Under the pieces are notes generated by a model. The model worked only from the letters and a program-made list of their open reading frames with translations, was not told the origin of the DNA and ran no database searches. Shown piece after piece: positions 16,321 through 24,879 of a stretch of DNA of 64,000 bases (the first letter of the stretch is position 1; every line of letters starts with the position of its first letter). Source of the stretch: Mycolicibacterium parafortuitum (lineage in GTDB: Bacteria; Actinomycetota; Actinomycetes; Mycobacteriales; Mycobacteriaceae); NCBI RefSeq assembly GCF_010725485.1, contig NZ_AP022598.1, positions 2,976,001-3,040,000 on the forward strand. The letters run 5' to 3'. The translations under genes were made by a program, and so were the position numbers.

Positions 16321-17346
16321 ATGAGTGACAAGTCCTTGGTGCTGGTAACCGGTGCCGCCGGCTATGTCGGCAGCCACGTCGTCAGTCAACTGCTCCGCCG
16401 GCGATACCCGGTGCGCGCCGCCGTGCGTAGCCGAGCCCGAGCCCGGGAACTCTCCGAAACCGTTGCCGGGCAGGGGCTGGACCCGGGACTGATCGAGATG
16501 GTGCCGGCCGACCTCACTGCTGACGACGGGTGGCCGGAGGCGGTCGCCGGAGTCGCAGACGTGCTGCATATCGCCTCACCGTTCCCGGCCGAAGCTCCTG
16601 AGAACGACGATGAGATCATCATCCCCGCGCGCGAAGGCGCCCTACGGGTCCTGCGTCACGCCCGCGATGCGGGCTGCCGCCGGGTCGTCATGACGTCCTC
16701 GTTCGCCGCCGTGGGGTACTCCGACAAAGCGGGCGAGCACTGGACCGAGGACGACTGGACCGACCCGGACGACGACAACACCGCCTATATCCGGTCCAAG
16801 GCCATCGCCGAGCGCGCAGCATGGGACTTCATCGAAACGCAGGGCGGCGGGCTCGAACTGACGACGTTGGTGCCCGTGGGTATTTTCGGTCCCACTCTCG
16901 GCCCGCATCTGTCCACGTCGGTGAAGTTCATCCAGTCGATGCTCACCGGTGCTCTCGATCGAGTTGCTCCGCAGTACTTCGGCGTCGTCGACGTGCGCGA
17001 CGTCGCGACCGCCCACTTGCAGTCGCTGGCGACGGCCGGCGCAGCCGGTGAACGCATCCTGCTGGCAGCCGACGGACCTGCGGAGAGCTTTCTGGGGATC
17101 GCGCGCATCCTGCGCGAGCGTCTGGGTGTCGCGGCGGCGAAGGTCCCCACCAGCGAGTACAGCGAAGCCGAAGTCCGCGAACTCGCTCAGACAGTGCCGG
17201 CGTTGCGCGAGGCGGTGTCTCGGCTCGGTCGGCGCCCGCAGATCAGCAACGCAAAGGCCAAGGCGGTGCTGGGCTGGGTACCGCGTCCGGTTGGCGAGAC
17301 CATTCTTGATACCGCGCAGTCGCTGATCGCCAACGACCTGCTGTGA
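16321..17346 (+). CDS. NAD(P)-dependent epimerase/dehydratase (dihydroflavonol-reductase-like extended SDR)
   Basis: Extended SDR of 341 residues. It has the N-terminal motif LVTGAAGYVGSHVV, a catalytic Ser region MTSSFAAVGY, catalytic YIRSK and a substrate-binding C-terminal half (LVPVGIFGPTLG, FGVVDVRDVATAH). The resemblance is to dihydroflavonol-4-reductase and aldehyde-reductase-like proteins that reduce carbonyl substrates with NADPH. It follows the esterase on the same strand and ends the accessory block. No strong ribosome site precedes ATG 16321. Confidence 0.87.
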   Translation: MSDKSLVLVTGAAGYVGSHVVSQLLRRRYPVRAAVRSRARARELSETVAGQGLDPGLIEMVPADLTADDGWPEAVAGVADVLHIASPFPAEAPENDDEIIIPAREGALRVLRHARDAGCRRVVMTSSFAAVGYSDKAGEHWTEDDWTDPDDDNTAYIRSKAIAERAAWDFIETQGGGLELTTLVPVGIFGPTLGPHLSTSVKFIQSMLTGALDRVAPQYFGVVDVRDVATAHLQSLATAGAAGERILLAADGPAESFLGIARILRERLGVAAAKVPTSEYSEAEVRELAQTVPALREAVSRLGRRPQISNAKAKAVLGWVPRPVGETILDTAQSLIANDLL

Positions 17347-17403
17347 TCACAGGATGAGACGAACTTACGCAAGCCTTGCGTCGACGGCTTGATCGAGGAC
17401 CGG

Positions 17404-18765
17404 TCAGAAGCCCGCGCCGGGGTTCAGGATGCCGTCGGGGTCGAGCGCGGCCTTGATCCGGCGGTTGAGCTCCATCGCCTCGGGACCGAGCTGACCCGCC
17501 AGCCACGGCCGCTTGAGCCGGCCGACCCCGTGCTCGCCGGTGATGGTGCCGCCCAGCGCCAAGGCCAGCTCCATGATCTCGCCGAACGCCTGCTGGGCGC
17601 GCTGTTCCATCGCGGCGTCGGACGGGTCGAACACGATCAGCGGATGGGTGTTGCCGTCTCCGGCGTGCGCGATCACCGAGATCAGCAGCTCCCGCTCGGC
17701 GGCGATCTTCTCGACCCCGCTGACCAGGTCGGCCAGCGCGGGTAGCGGAACGCCGACGTCTTCGAGCAGCAGTGATCCCTTGGCTTCGACGGCGGGGATC
17801 GCGAACCGGCGGGCCGCGACGAAGGCCTCACCCTCGTCCGGATCCGACGTCGAGAACACCTCCGTCGCGCCGTGCCGGGTGAAGACCTCGGCCATGAACT
17901 CCGCGTCCTGCGCCCCCGACGGGCCGCGGTCGTCGCTGGCGGCGACCATCATCGCGGCGGCGGTGCGGTCGAGACCCATCTTGAGTTTGTCCTCGACCGC
18001 GTTGATCGCCGTCGCGTCCATGAACTCCAGCATCGAAGGCCGGATCTTGCCGGTGATCGTCACGACCGCGTCCGCCGCGTCGGCCACCGAGTCGAACGTC
18101 GCGACCACGGTGCACGGGGTGTTCTGTGCCGGAAGCAGTTTCAGGGTGACCTCGGTGACGATGCCCAGCGTCCCCTCGCTGCCGACGAACAGTTTGGTCA
18201 GCGACAGCCCCGCCACATCCTTGAGGCGAGGTCCGCCGAGGCGGACGGCGGTCCCGTCGGCCAGCACGACCTGCAGGCCCAGCACGTAGTCGGTGGTCAC
18301 CCCGTACTTCACGCAGCACAGCCCGCCGGCGTTGGTCGCGATGTTCCCGCCGATGCTGCAGATCTCGAACGACGACGGATCCGGGGGATACCAGAGCCCG
18401 TGTTCGGCCACCGCCTTCTTGACCTCGGCGTTGAGCAGGCCCGGTTGCGCGACGGCGGTGCGGGTCACCGGGTCGACGGCGATGTCGCGCATCCGCTCGG
18501 TGCTGACGACGATGCTGCCGTCGAGAGCCGTTGCGCCACCGGACAAACCGGTACCCATGCCGCGCGGGACGACGGCGACCCGGTTCGCGGCGGCCCAGCG
18601 CAGGACGGCCTGGACCTCCTCGGTGCGCCGGGGCCGCACCACCGCGGCCGGGGTGCCCGCGCTCGGATCGGCCGCCCGGTCCTGTCGGTACGACTGGAGG
18701 ATGTCGGGATCGGTGACGACGGTGCCTTCTGGGAGCTCGGAGATCAGGGCGGCCAGCTGGTGCAC
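17404..18765 (-). CDS. FAD-linked oxidase, GlcD/D-lactate-dehydrogenase-like
   Basis: Flavoenzyme of 453 residues with a PCMH-type FAD domain (VPRGMGTGLSGGATALDGSIVVS; NIATNAGGLCCVKYG; LFVGSEGTLGIVTEVTLKLLP) and a C-terminal FAD-oxidase domain with the metal/substrate region ISVIAHAGDGNTHP and ITGEHGVGRLKRPW. It should oxidise a 2-hydroxyacid such as glycolate or D-lactate. It matches M. tuberculosis Rv1257c in length and position and marks the return to conserved gene order. The GTG start is 7 nt after a TACACT -10 box (18778-18773), pointing to a leaderless transcript. Confidence 0.92.
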   Translation of the reverse strand: MHQLAALISELPEGTVVTDPDILQSYRQDRAADPSAGTPAAVVRPRRTEEVQAVLRWAAANRVAVVPRGMGTGLSGGATALDGSIVVSTERMRDIAVDPVTRTAVAQPGLLNAEVKKAVAEHGLWYPPDPSSFEICSIGGNIATNAGGLCCVKYGVTTDYVLGLQVVLADGTAVRLGGPRLKDVAGLSLTKLFVGSEGTLGIVTEVTLKLLPAQNTPCTVVATFDSVADAADAVVTITGKIRPSMLEFMDATAINAVEDKLKMGLDRTAAAMMVAASDDRGPSGAQDAEFMAEVFTRHGATEVFSTSDPDEGEAFVAARRFAIPAVEAKGSLLLEDVGVPLPALADLVSGVEKIAAERELLISVIAHAGDGNTHPLIVFDPSDAAMEQRAQQAFGEIMELALALGGTITGEHGVGRLKRPWLAGQLGPEAMELNRRIKAALDPDGILNPGAGF

Positions 18766-18772
18766 AGCCGCC

Positions 18773-18778
18773 AGTGTA
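18773..18778 (-). promoter_or_regulatory. -10 box (TACACT) for the GlcD-like oxidase, leaderless
   Basis: TACACT on the minus strand is followed by 7 nt and then the GTG start at 18765, the spacing expected when transcription begins at or within a base or two of the start codon. No Shine-Dalgarno sequence is possible in this gap. Confidence 0.55.
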
Positions 18779-18828
18779 GGCCCGGGCGATGTGAGATCAC
18801 GGCCGTGTTACGGCTATCGTTTTCGGGC

Positions 18829-19173
18829 ATGCGGGACAAAGTGGTCTTCGCTCAGGTGAGGGCGTTGCAGGGGCGGAAGAGGTCGGCACGGTTGTCGGCG
18901 CCGGCGTTGGAGATCCATGTGCGCGCGGTCGCGGATCGCACCGGCGCGGCGTACCCGGCGTTCGTGCCCGACGAGCGGCTCGATGCGATCGCCCCGGGGC
19001 CGGTGACGACGATGGCAGCGCTTGAGCTGTGTATGGCGGGGATGTGGTACCGGGCCTCGGACGGCTACGTGATCGCCGACTTGGATCTGATCGAACATTT
19101 CGCGCGCCCGGTCGGGCGGCGCTGGTTGCATGCGGTCGGCCGATTCTTCAAGGACTACCTGATCCCGGTCTGA
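18829..19173 (+). CDS. Hypothetical protein, 114 residues
   Basis: Small soluble basic protein that I do not recognise. It opens MRDKVVFAQVRALQGRKRSARLSAPALEIHVRAVADR, then ALELCMAGMWYRASDGYVIADLDLIEHFARPVGRRW. No membrane helix, signal peptide or metal motif is visible. TATCGT at 18815-18820, eight bases before the ATG, could be a leaderless -10 box. It is divergent from the GlcD-like gene and convergent with the DUF3237 gene. Codon bias is like its neighbours, supporting a real gene. Confidence 0.7.
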   Translation: MRDKVVFAQVRALQGRKRSARLSAPALEIHVRAVADRTGAAYPAFVPDERLDAIAPGPVTTMAALELCMAGMWYRASDGYVIADLDLIEHFARPVGRRWLHAVGRFFKDYLIPV

Positions 19174-19179
19174 GCATGG

Positions 19180-19659
19180 TCAGTGCACCGCGAATACGCG
19201 ATAGTGCACCTGAGTGAGCGAGACCTGGTTGAGTGCGACCGTGTGCACGCTGTTGAGCCAGCGGTAGCGTGCGTCGTCGGTGTCGAACAGGGGCGTCGAG
19301 TGCGCCGACATCTGGTCATGCCGGATCAGCTCGCCCGCGGCGAATCGCGTTGTCGTGGCGTCGTCCATCCAGACCCGCCCGGTGCTGGTGAGGTGGATGT
19401 GGGCGCCGTCGTCGGTGCGCACCGTGGCCCGGACGTCCAGCCGAGCCACCCCGTCGGTGCCGAACAGGATCCAGTCGCCGCCGCCGGGCAGGACATCGCC
19501 GGCGATGCGCGGTCCCTCGCAGCGCCCGCGCCGGATCGCGTAGGTCAGGCGGCGTCCGACCGGGGTGTCGAAGATATGGACGGGGTCGAATTCGATGCGG
19601 ATGTCCAGCAGGTGCTCGAGTGCGGGCGTGGCGTCGATGTCCACGAGAGGTGTTGTCAC
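19180..19659 (-). CDS. DUF3237-family protein
   Basis: Protein of 159 residues of the DUF3237 family, which forms a small beta-barrel. Recognisable segments are LLDIRIEFDPVHIFDTPVGRR, GDVLPGGGDWILFGTDGVARLDVRATVRTDDGA and IHLTSTGRV. Its biochemical role is unknown. The start is set at GTG 19659 because AAGGAGGG lies just upstream; the frame to 19713 would run through the operator boxes. It is divergent from an HxlR regulator across a gap with two HxlR-like boxes, so it is the likely target gene. Confidence 0.83.
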   Translation of the reverse strand: MTTPLVDIDATPALEHLLDIRIEFDPVHIFDTPVGRRLTYAIRRGRCEGPRIAGDVLPGGGDWILFGTDGVARLDVRATVRTDDGAHIHLTSTGRVWMDDATTTRFAAGELIRHDQMSAHSTPLFDTDDARYRWLNSVHTVALNQVSLTQVHYRVFAVH

Positions 19660-19699
19660 CGGCCCTCCTTCAGCGTTCGAGCCGACGTTACGACTAGAG

Positions 19700-19714
19700 C
19701 TTGGAAAAAACAAG
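19700..19714. promoter_or_regulatory. HxlR operator box 1
   Basis: CTTGGAAAAAACAAG: CTTG and CAAG form an inverted repeat around an A-rich centre. It begins 21 bp before the similar box 2, so the two boxes sit on the same helix face. It lies in the divergent DUF3237/HxlR gap. Confidence 0.65.
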
Positions 19715-19720
19715 TATTAA

Positions 19721-19735
19721 CTTGGAAAAACCAAC
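19721..19735. promoter_or_regulatory. HxlR operator box 2
   Basis: CTTGGAAAAACCAAC shares CTTGGAAAAA with box 1 and contains the inverted repeat TTGG/CCAA. It ends 8 bp before the TATGCT -10 box of the regulator gene, where a bound protein would touch the promoter. Confidence 0.65.
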
Positions 19736-19743
19736 CAAATCGG

Positions 19744-19749
19744 TATGCT
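19744..19749 (+). promoter_or_regulatory. -10 box (TATGCT) for the HxlR regulator, leaderless
   Basis: TATGCT followed by 6 nt and the GTG start at 19756. No ribosome-binding site fits, so a leaderless mRNA is likely. Confidence 0.6.
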
Positions 19750-19755
19750 GGCCTC

Positions 19756-20388
19756 GTGCCCTCCCGGACGTACGGCCAGTACTGCGCGCTGGCCAAGAGC
19801 CTCGACGTGGTCGGCGACCGCTGGACGCTGCTGGTGGTCCGGGAACTGCTCGACGGGCCGGCCCGTTACGGCGATCTGCTCGCGGCGCTGGCGCCGATCG
19901 CGACGGACATGCTCGCGAACCGGTTGCGGCAGATGGAGACTGACGGCCTGGTGGTCAGGCGGCACCTGCCCAAACCGGCGTCGGGCGCGGTGTACGACCT
20001 GACCGATGACGGCCGCGCACTCGAAGGCATCGTCGACGCGCACGCCCGCTGGGGTCGGCGCCTGCTCGGTACCCGCCGGCCCGGTGACGTGGTCCGGCCG
20101 CAGTGGCTGGCCCGAGCCGTGCGTGCGTTCGTGCGTGACGACCGCGACGGCCCGCCGGTGACGCTGCGCCTCGTGGTCCCCGAAGGGGAGGTGACCCTCG
20201 CGGTCGGCCCGGACGGGATCGAGGCTGCCGGCGAAGATGCGCCGGTCGATGTCACGCTGCGAGGTCATGCCGAAACCCTGCTCGCCGCAATGGATCCGGA
20301 GCGGTTCGGGGAACTGGCAGCCTCTGGTGCGCTCCAGGTCGACGGTGAGCCGGACGCCGTACGCCGGGTCGGAGAGTTGTTCGGTTAA
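19756..20388 (+). CDS. HxlR-family winged-helix regulator with C-terminal SCP2-like domain
   Basis: Regulator of 210 residues. The N-terminal HxlR winged helix starts YGQYCALAKSLDVVGDRWTLLVVRELLDGPARYGDL, with the conserved Cys near residue 9 and DRWTLL, and runs to about residue 100. The C-terminal 90 residues (VTLRLVVPEGEVTLAVGPDGIEA...LLAAMDPERFGELAASGALQVDGE) look like a sterol-carrier (SCP2)-type fold that could bind a hydrophobic ligand. It probably controls itself and the divergent DUF3237 gene through the two boxes at 19700-19735. The 3' end overlaps the convergent tap gene by 4 bp. Confidence 0.88.
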   Translation: MPSRTYGQYCALAKSLDVVGDRWTLLVVRELLDGPARYGDLLAALAPIATDMLANRLRQMETDGLVVRRHLPKPASGAVYDLTDDGRALEGIVDAHARWGRRLLGTRRPGDVVRPQWLARAVRAFVRDDRDGPPVTLRLVVPEGEVTLAVGPDGIEAAGEDAPVDVTLRGHAETLLAAMDPERFGELAASGALQVDGEPDAVRRVGELFG

Positions 20389-21629
20389 GTGCCACGGGGC
20401 TCGGCGTCGAGTTCGCGCAGCGCGGGCAGGAACACCGCCGCAACCCCGAGCGCCAGCATCGGCAACGACAGCGCGAGGAACGTGGTGTGCAGGCCGGTCG
20501 AATCGGCCAGCGGGCCGGCCACGATCAGCCCGAGCGGGCCCGCGGCATACGCCAGCGACCCCATCACCCCGACCACCCGGCCGCGCAGATGCTGCGGGGC
20601 CCTGGTCTGCATCACGTAGTTGTAGATCGGCGCGATCGGCCCGTAGACGAACCCGACCACCGCGCACAGCACCAGGATGACCGGCAGCGGCGGCAGGAAC
20701 GCGATGACCGTCATCGCCACCCCGAGCGTCAGCACCGCGATCAGCATCACGGTGCGCCGCTTCATATATCGCGACATCACCGCGTAGCCGAGCGCGCCGA
20801 TCAGCCCGCCGACGCTCAGCGCCATCAGTACCCAGCCCAGCTGGGCCGGCTCGTTGCGGTCGGTGAAGTACTTCGGGAACAGCACGCTCTCCATCGGCAT
20901 GTACAGACCGGTGGCCGCCAGGTCGACGAACGCGAGCGTGCGCAGCACCTTGCTGTTCCACACGAACCGCAGACCTTTGACGATCCCGGCCCACACCCCG
21001 TCCGACAACGTCTCGGGGGCCGGCTTCCCGGTGCCCTCCAGTCGCAGCGCGCCGATTGCCGCGATGGACAACGTGAATGCCGCCGCGGTCACCCACATGG
21101 TGTCGATGCCGCCGAGCGTCGCGATCAACAGCCCGCCGATGCCGGGCCCGACGATGTAGGCCAGGTTGAACACGGCCTCGTACACCGAATTCGCGTGGTC
21201 GAGTGTCCAGCCCGCCTTCTTCGCCGCCTCCGGCAGCATCGTCTCGCGTGCCGTCATCCCGGCGGGGTCGAAGAACGCCCCGAGCGCGGCCAGCCCGGCC
21301 AGCACCGCGACGTTGACGACCTGTGCGCCGAACATCAACGCCAGCAGCGGAACCGCCGCGACCGACAGCGCCGAGAGCGCATCGGAGATCATCGACACCC
21401 GCCGCCGGCCCAGGAAGTCCACGGCCGCACCGGCGATCAGCGTCGCGGCCAGCAGCGGCAGCGTGCCCGCCATCGCGACCACCGACGCATCCAGCGCCGA
21501 CCCGTTGCGCTGCAGCACCAACCACGGGAACGCGACCAGCGAGATGCCGTTGCCCGCGCCCGCCATCAGCGCCGCGAACATGATGAGCAGCAGCGGCGTA
21601 CGCGAGCGCGGTGCGGTGTCGGCGGTCAT
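20385..21629 (-). CDS. tap: MFS multidrug efflux transporter Tap
   Basis: Major facilitator transporter of 414 residues with about twelve membrane helices. It closely resembles, from memory, M. tuberculosis Tap (Rv1258c): AFPWLVLQRNGSA near the start, the loop motif DFLGRRRVSM, PAGMTAREIT-like and MLPEAAKKAGW segments, PMESVLFPKYFTD, and the tail HLRGRVVGVMGSLAYAAGPLGL. Tap exports tetracycline, aminoglycosides and other drugs using the proton gradient. Gene order (after the Rv1257c-like oxidase, before udgB) agrees. In other mycobacteria tap is activated by WhiB7; I did not find a convincing WhiB7 promoter here. Confidence 0.9.
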   Translation of the reverse strand: MTADTAPRSRTPLLLIMFAALMAGAGNGISLVAFPWLVLQRNGSALDASVVAMAGTLPLLAATLIAGAAVDFLGRRRVSMISDALSALSVAAVPLLALMFGAQVVNVAVLAGLAALGAFFDPAGMTARETMLPEAAKKAGWTLDHANSVYEAVFNLAYIVGPGIGGLLIATLGGIDTMWVTAAAFTLSIAAIGALRLEGTGKPAPETLSDGVWAGIVKGLRFVWNSKVLRTLAFVDLAATGLYMPMESVLFPKYFTDRNEPAQLGWVLMALSVGGLIGALGYAVMSRYMKRRTVMLIAVLTLGVAMTVIAFLPPLPVILVLCAVVGFVYGPIAPIYNYVMQTRAPQHLRGRVVGVMGSLAYAAGPLGLIVAGPLADSTGLHTTFLALSLPMLALGVAAVFLPALRELDAEPRGT

Positions 21630-21696
21630 GGGTATCGCCGGACAGTAGCAGTGCGAATGCCCGGTGACGACCGACTTTTCCGCCTATGGCGTTATG

Positions 21697-22371
21697 TCAC
21701 CACTGCGCGTCGACCTTGTCCGCGATCTGCCGGGCGATCCGCACCGCAGAATCGCCTGGCGCGGCGCTGCACGTGTTCACGTCGACGATCACATTGTTGC
21801 GATGCACGAGTGCGCGTCCGCAGCCCCACCCGGGCGCGGCGGCGTCACGTTGCATCGCGACGGTGCTCAATGTGTCACCCTCGCTGACGATCTCGCCCAC
21901 CGTCCACCACGATCCGCTCTGCGTGTGGGTGTACTCATGGCACTGCGGCCACTGCTGAACCGACGCGTCGAGGAATTCTGCGGCTTTCTCCAGATAGGGG
22001 AACAGCACCACGGACTGCTTGACGTAGTGTTTCCAGCCTTCTCCGTCGTTGAGGCTCTCATCGCGCGAGGCGGTATAGCCGCTGTTGGCGTAGACCTGCA
22101 GTTCGGCGGCGCCGTCGACGGCGAGGCATTCCGGCGGCGCCATGATCGCGCTGTGGTCCGACAGCGCCGACTGCGCCTCGATCACGCCCATCGCGGGCGT
22201 CCCCATCGCCGCGGCGATCTCCTCGGGGGGCAGCAGTACGGCGCCGAGCTCGCGCTCCACCAGCGGCCGCGGGATCATCGTGCGGGTCGGCGTGGCCGAC
22301 TCGGCGCTACTGGTGCTGGCACAACCGCTGACCATGATCGCGATCCCCGCAATGGCTGCCGCTCGTCGCAT
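21697..22371 (-). CDS. Lipoprotein with PknH-type extracellular sensor domain
   Basis: Exported lipoprotein of 224 residues. The signal peptide MRRAAAIAGIAIMVSGC ends in lipobox MVSGC (Cys17). After a short linker the domain contains four Cys (PPECLAVDG, WPQCHEYT, GWGCGRAL, DVNTC), the pattern of two disulfides seen in the PknH sensor domain and in mycobacterial lipoproteins such as LppH/LpqQ types. The ligand of this domain is unknown. It lies between tap and udgB and is not part of the M. tuberculosis order as I recall it. Confidence 0.83.
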   Translation of the reverse strand: MRRAAAIAGIAIMVSGCASTSSAESATPTRTMIPRPLVERELGAVLLPPEEIAAAMGTPAMGVIEAQSALSDHSAIMAPPECLAVDGAAELQVYANSGYTASRDESLNDGEGWKHYVKQSVVLFPYLEKAAEFLDASVQQWPQCHEYTHTQSGSWWTVGEIVSEGDTLSTVAMQRDAAAPGWGCGRALVHRNNVIVDVNTCSAAPGDSAVRIARQIADKVDAQW

Positions 22372-22484
22372 GTCACCCTCCCCATTCGAAGTGCTCAGCG
22401 CCTAATGGTGGGGCAACGACGGCGACCCCTCCGTGAGGGAAACGGCGTTTCGTGATAACGATGAACGATGCTTCTTGGTAACGA

Positions 22485-23333
22485 ATGATGCGTCGTCTCA
22501 CCGACGGCCTGCCGCATCCACGCACCGGTGAGCTTTTCGAGAGCCCGGTGCGGCCCGGCAGCGGCTGGCCGGGTGATCCGGCGACCGCGCGCACCGCGGT
22601 CGCGGCGACGGCCGCCGACGTGGCGGCGCTGGCCGCCGCGGCGAAAACCCTCAAGCAGGTCGACGCCGGAGTGTCGGTGTGCCGCGCCTGCCCTCGGCTG
22701 GTGCGTTGGCGCGAAGAGGTCGCCACGGTCAAACGTAAATCCTATGCCGACCAACCGTATTGGGGTAGACCCGCACCGGGTTTCGGCTCGGCGACGCCGC
22801 GGGTCTTCGTGGTCGGACTGGCCCCGGCGGCGCACGGCGCCAACCGCACCGGGAGGGTCTTCACCGGCGACCGGTCCGGCGACTTCCTGTTCGCGTCGCT
22901 GCACCGCAGCGGGCTGGCCAACCAGGCCGTCGCCACCGACAGCGCGGATGGCCTTGAGCTCATCGGCGTCCGGGTCGCGGCGGCGGTGCGCTGCGCCCCG
23001 CCGGACAACGCACCGTCACCGGCCGAGCGCACCACCTGCGCGCCCTGGCTGGACGCGGAGTGGCGGCTGACCGGCCCGTCGGTGCGGGTGATCGTCGCGC
23101 TGGGCGGCTTCGCCTGGCAGGTCGCGTTGGCGATGGTGCGCCGGGCCGGTGGGACGGTGCCGGTGCCCGCGCCGAAGTTCGGGCACGGAGCCACCGCGGT
23201 GCTGCAGCCCCCCCACGGTGAGGTCACGCTGCTGGGCTGCTTCCACCCCAGCCAGCAGAACACCTTCACCGGCCGGCTCACAGGGCAGATGATGGACGAC
23301 ATCTTCGCCACGGCGGCGGAGATCTCGGCGTGA
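22485..23333 (+). CDS. udgB: Uracil-DNA glycosylase family 5 (UdgB)
   Basis: DNA-repair enzyme of 282 residues that removes uracil, and in family 5 also other deaminated bases, from DNA. An iron-sulfur cluster is expected from CRACPRL plus [19 protein letters not shown]. Active-site motif A is [19 protein letters not shown], which carries Ala where family 1 enzymes have a catalytic Asp; motif B is [13 protein letters not shown]. This agrees with M. tuberculosis UdgB (Rv1259) in motifs and gene order. The initiator may be ATG 22485 or the adjacent ATG 22488. The stop overlaps the next start (GTGA). Confidence 0.92.
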   Translation: MMRRLTDGLPHPRTGELFESPVRPGSGWPGDPATARTAVAATAADVAALAAAAKTLKQVDAGVSVCRACPRLVRWREEVATVKRKSYADQPYWGRPAPGFGSATPRVFVVGLAPAAHGANRTGRVFTGDRSGDFLFASLHRSGLANQAVATDSADGLELIGVRVAAAVRCAPPDNAPSPAERTTCAPWLDAEWRLTGPSVRVIVALGGFAWQVALAMVRRAGGTVPVPAPKFGHGATAVLQPPHGEVTLLGCFHPSQQNTFTGRLTGQMMDDIFATAAEISA

Positions 23334-24421
23334 CCGGGAACGGAACGGCCTCAGCAGGCGTTGTGCGATCAATGCGCCTTTCAGTCCTCGACCTCGTGCC
23401 CGTGCGTTCCGACCAGAGCACCTCCGACGCCCTGGCCGCGACGACACAGCTCGCCCAGGCCGCCGACCGGCTCGGATACACCCGCTACTGGGTGGCCGAG
23501 CACCACAACATGCCCGCGGTCGCCGCGACCAGCCCGCCGGTGCTGATCGCCCATCTGGGCGCGCACACGTCGTCGATCCGGCTCGGCTCCGGCGGGGTGA
23601 TGCTGCCCAACCATGCGCCGCTGGCAGTCGCGGAGCAGTTCGCGCTGCTGGAGGCCGCCCATCCTGGCCGGATCGACCTCGGAATCGGGCGCGCGCCGGG
23701 CTCCGACCCGGTCACATCGCTGGCGTTGCGCGGCGCGGCCGGGCGCGACGACCGCGACATCGAGGCCTTCCCCGAATACCTCGACGACGTGATGGCGCTG
23801 ATGGGCCGCACGGGCGTGCGGGTGCCGCTGCCCCGCGACCTGATGCGCGACAACTACATGCTCAAGGCCACCCCGGCCGCGGCCTCGGTGCCGACGCTGT
23901 GGCTGCTGGGGTCGTCGATGTACTCCGCGCGCCTCGCCGCGGCCAAGGGGCTGCCGTACGTGTTCGCGCACCACTTCGCCGGCCAGGGCACGCTGGAGGC
24001 GTTGCAGTACTACCGCGACAACTTCCAGCCGAGCAACCTGGCCTCGGAGCCGGTGACGTTCCTGACGGTCAACGCCGTCGTCGCCGAAACACATGACGAG
24101 GCAATGCGTCTGGTGCTGCCGAACCTGCAGATGATGGCGCGGCTGCGGACCGGTCAGCCGCTGGTGCCGCTGGACCTCGTCGAGGACGCCGAGGCGCTGG
24201 ACATGGGGCCGCGGGCGCAGGCGGTGATCGACGGCGGACGCAACCTGGCCGTGGCGGGCGCCCCCGCCGAGGCGGCCGATCAGGTGCTGTCGCTGGCCGA
24301 GAAGTTCGGCGTCGACGAGGTGATGGTCAACCCGGTCGCATCGGCGTACCGCGGCGTGGACCCGGCCACCGCGCCGGCCCGGGTGGCCACGCTCGAGCTG
24401 CTGGCCAAGGAGCTCTTCTAG
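23330..24421 (+). CDS. LLM-class flavin-dependent oxidoreductase
   Basis: Luciferase-like monooxygenase of up to 363 residues, with a TIM barrel using FMN or F420. Typical segments are [40 protein letters not shown] and [14 protein letters not shown], as in the group containing YhbW-like proteins. The GTG at 23330 overlaps the udgB stop (GTGA); a shorter start at ATG 23372 ([11 protein letters not shown]) fits the family N-terminus better and cannot be excluded. Substrate unknown. Its 3' end overlaps the convergent deazaflavin oxidoreductase gene by 4 bp. Confidence 0.87.
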   Translation: MTGNGTASAGVVRSMRLSVLDLVPVRSDQSTSDALAATTQLAQAADRLGYTRYWVAEHHNMPAVAATSPPVLIAHLGAHTSSIRLGSGGVMLPNHAPLAVAEQFALLEAAHPGRIDLGIGRAPGSDPVTSLALRGAAGRDDRDIEAFPEYLDDVMALMGRTGVRVPLPRDLMRDNYMLKATPAAASVPTLWLLGSSMYSARLAAAKGLPYVFAHHFAGQGTLEALQYYRDNFQPSNLASEPVTFLTVNAVVAETHDEAMRLVLPNLQMMARLRTGQPLVPLDLVEDAEALDMGPRAQAVIDGGRNLAVAGAPAEAADQVLSLAEKFGVDEVMVNPVASAYRGVDPATAPARVATLELLAKELF

Positions 24422-24876
24422 GTCTTCGGCGTGAGCCGGACGATCGGGATCTTGCGTGACGTCCGCTTCTGGTAACCCTCGTAGCGGTTCGCGTTGCCGT
24501 CGTTGACCATCTTCCACAGCCGCGGGTAGTCGGGGTCGCCGGCGAGCACCGGTGTCGCGGTCACGGGAAACCGCTTCGGTCCGATGTTGATCTCGACGTC
24601 CGGGTCGGCCTTCAGATTGTGGTACCAGCCGGGCGCCTTCGGGTCGCCGCCCTTGGACGCGACGACGTAGTAGCTGCCGCCGTCGGGGAAGTACGACAGC
24701 GTGTTGGTCCGGCGCTGCCCGGTCTTGGCGCCCACGGTGTGCAGTAGCAGTGACGGCGCGACCCCGGGCAGCGGGATGCGGTGCCCGATGCGTCCGTCGG
24801 TGCTCTTGTACAGCTTGTCGTGCAGCATCAACAGTCGAGTGCCGATGTTGCGTTCGAGCCACAGCGCGATTCCCAT
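24418..24876 (-). CDS. Nitroreductase family deazaflavin (F420)-dependent oxidoreductase
   Basis: A 152-residue split-beta-barrel protein of the Ddn family. The F420-phosphate-binding segment LLLHTVGAKTGQRRTNTLSYF and the following YYVVASKGGDPKAPGWYHNLKADPDVEI are diagnostic. Members use reduced F420 to reduce quinones or nitroimidazoles, often at the membrane. Corresponds to Rv1261c in position. It lies 3 bp downstream of the HIT gene on the same strand, so both are probably transcribed together. Confidence 0.9.
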   Translation of the reverse strand: MGIALWLERNIGTRLLMLHDKLYKSTDGRIGHRIPLPGVAPSLLLHTVGAKTGQRRTNTLSYFPDGGSYYVVASKGGDPKAPGWYHNLKADPDVEINIGPKRFPVTATPVLAGDPDYPRLWKMVNDGNANRYEGYQKRTSRKIPIVRLTPKT

Positions 24877-24879
24877 GGG

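Noticed and set aside
21630..21696. WhiB7-type promoter upstream of tap.
   Set aside because: An A-tract (GGAAAAGTCGG on the minus strand) is present, but no -35 and -10 pair with correct spacing could be aligned to it.
20487..21887. Long plus-strand open frame of 466 codons opposite tap.
   Set aside because: Its translation is His/Arg/Gln-rich, low in complexity and antisense to a clear MFS transporter, as usual for shadows in GC-rich DNA.
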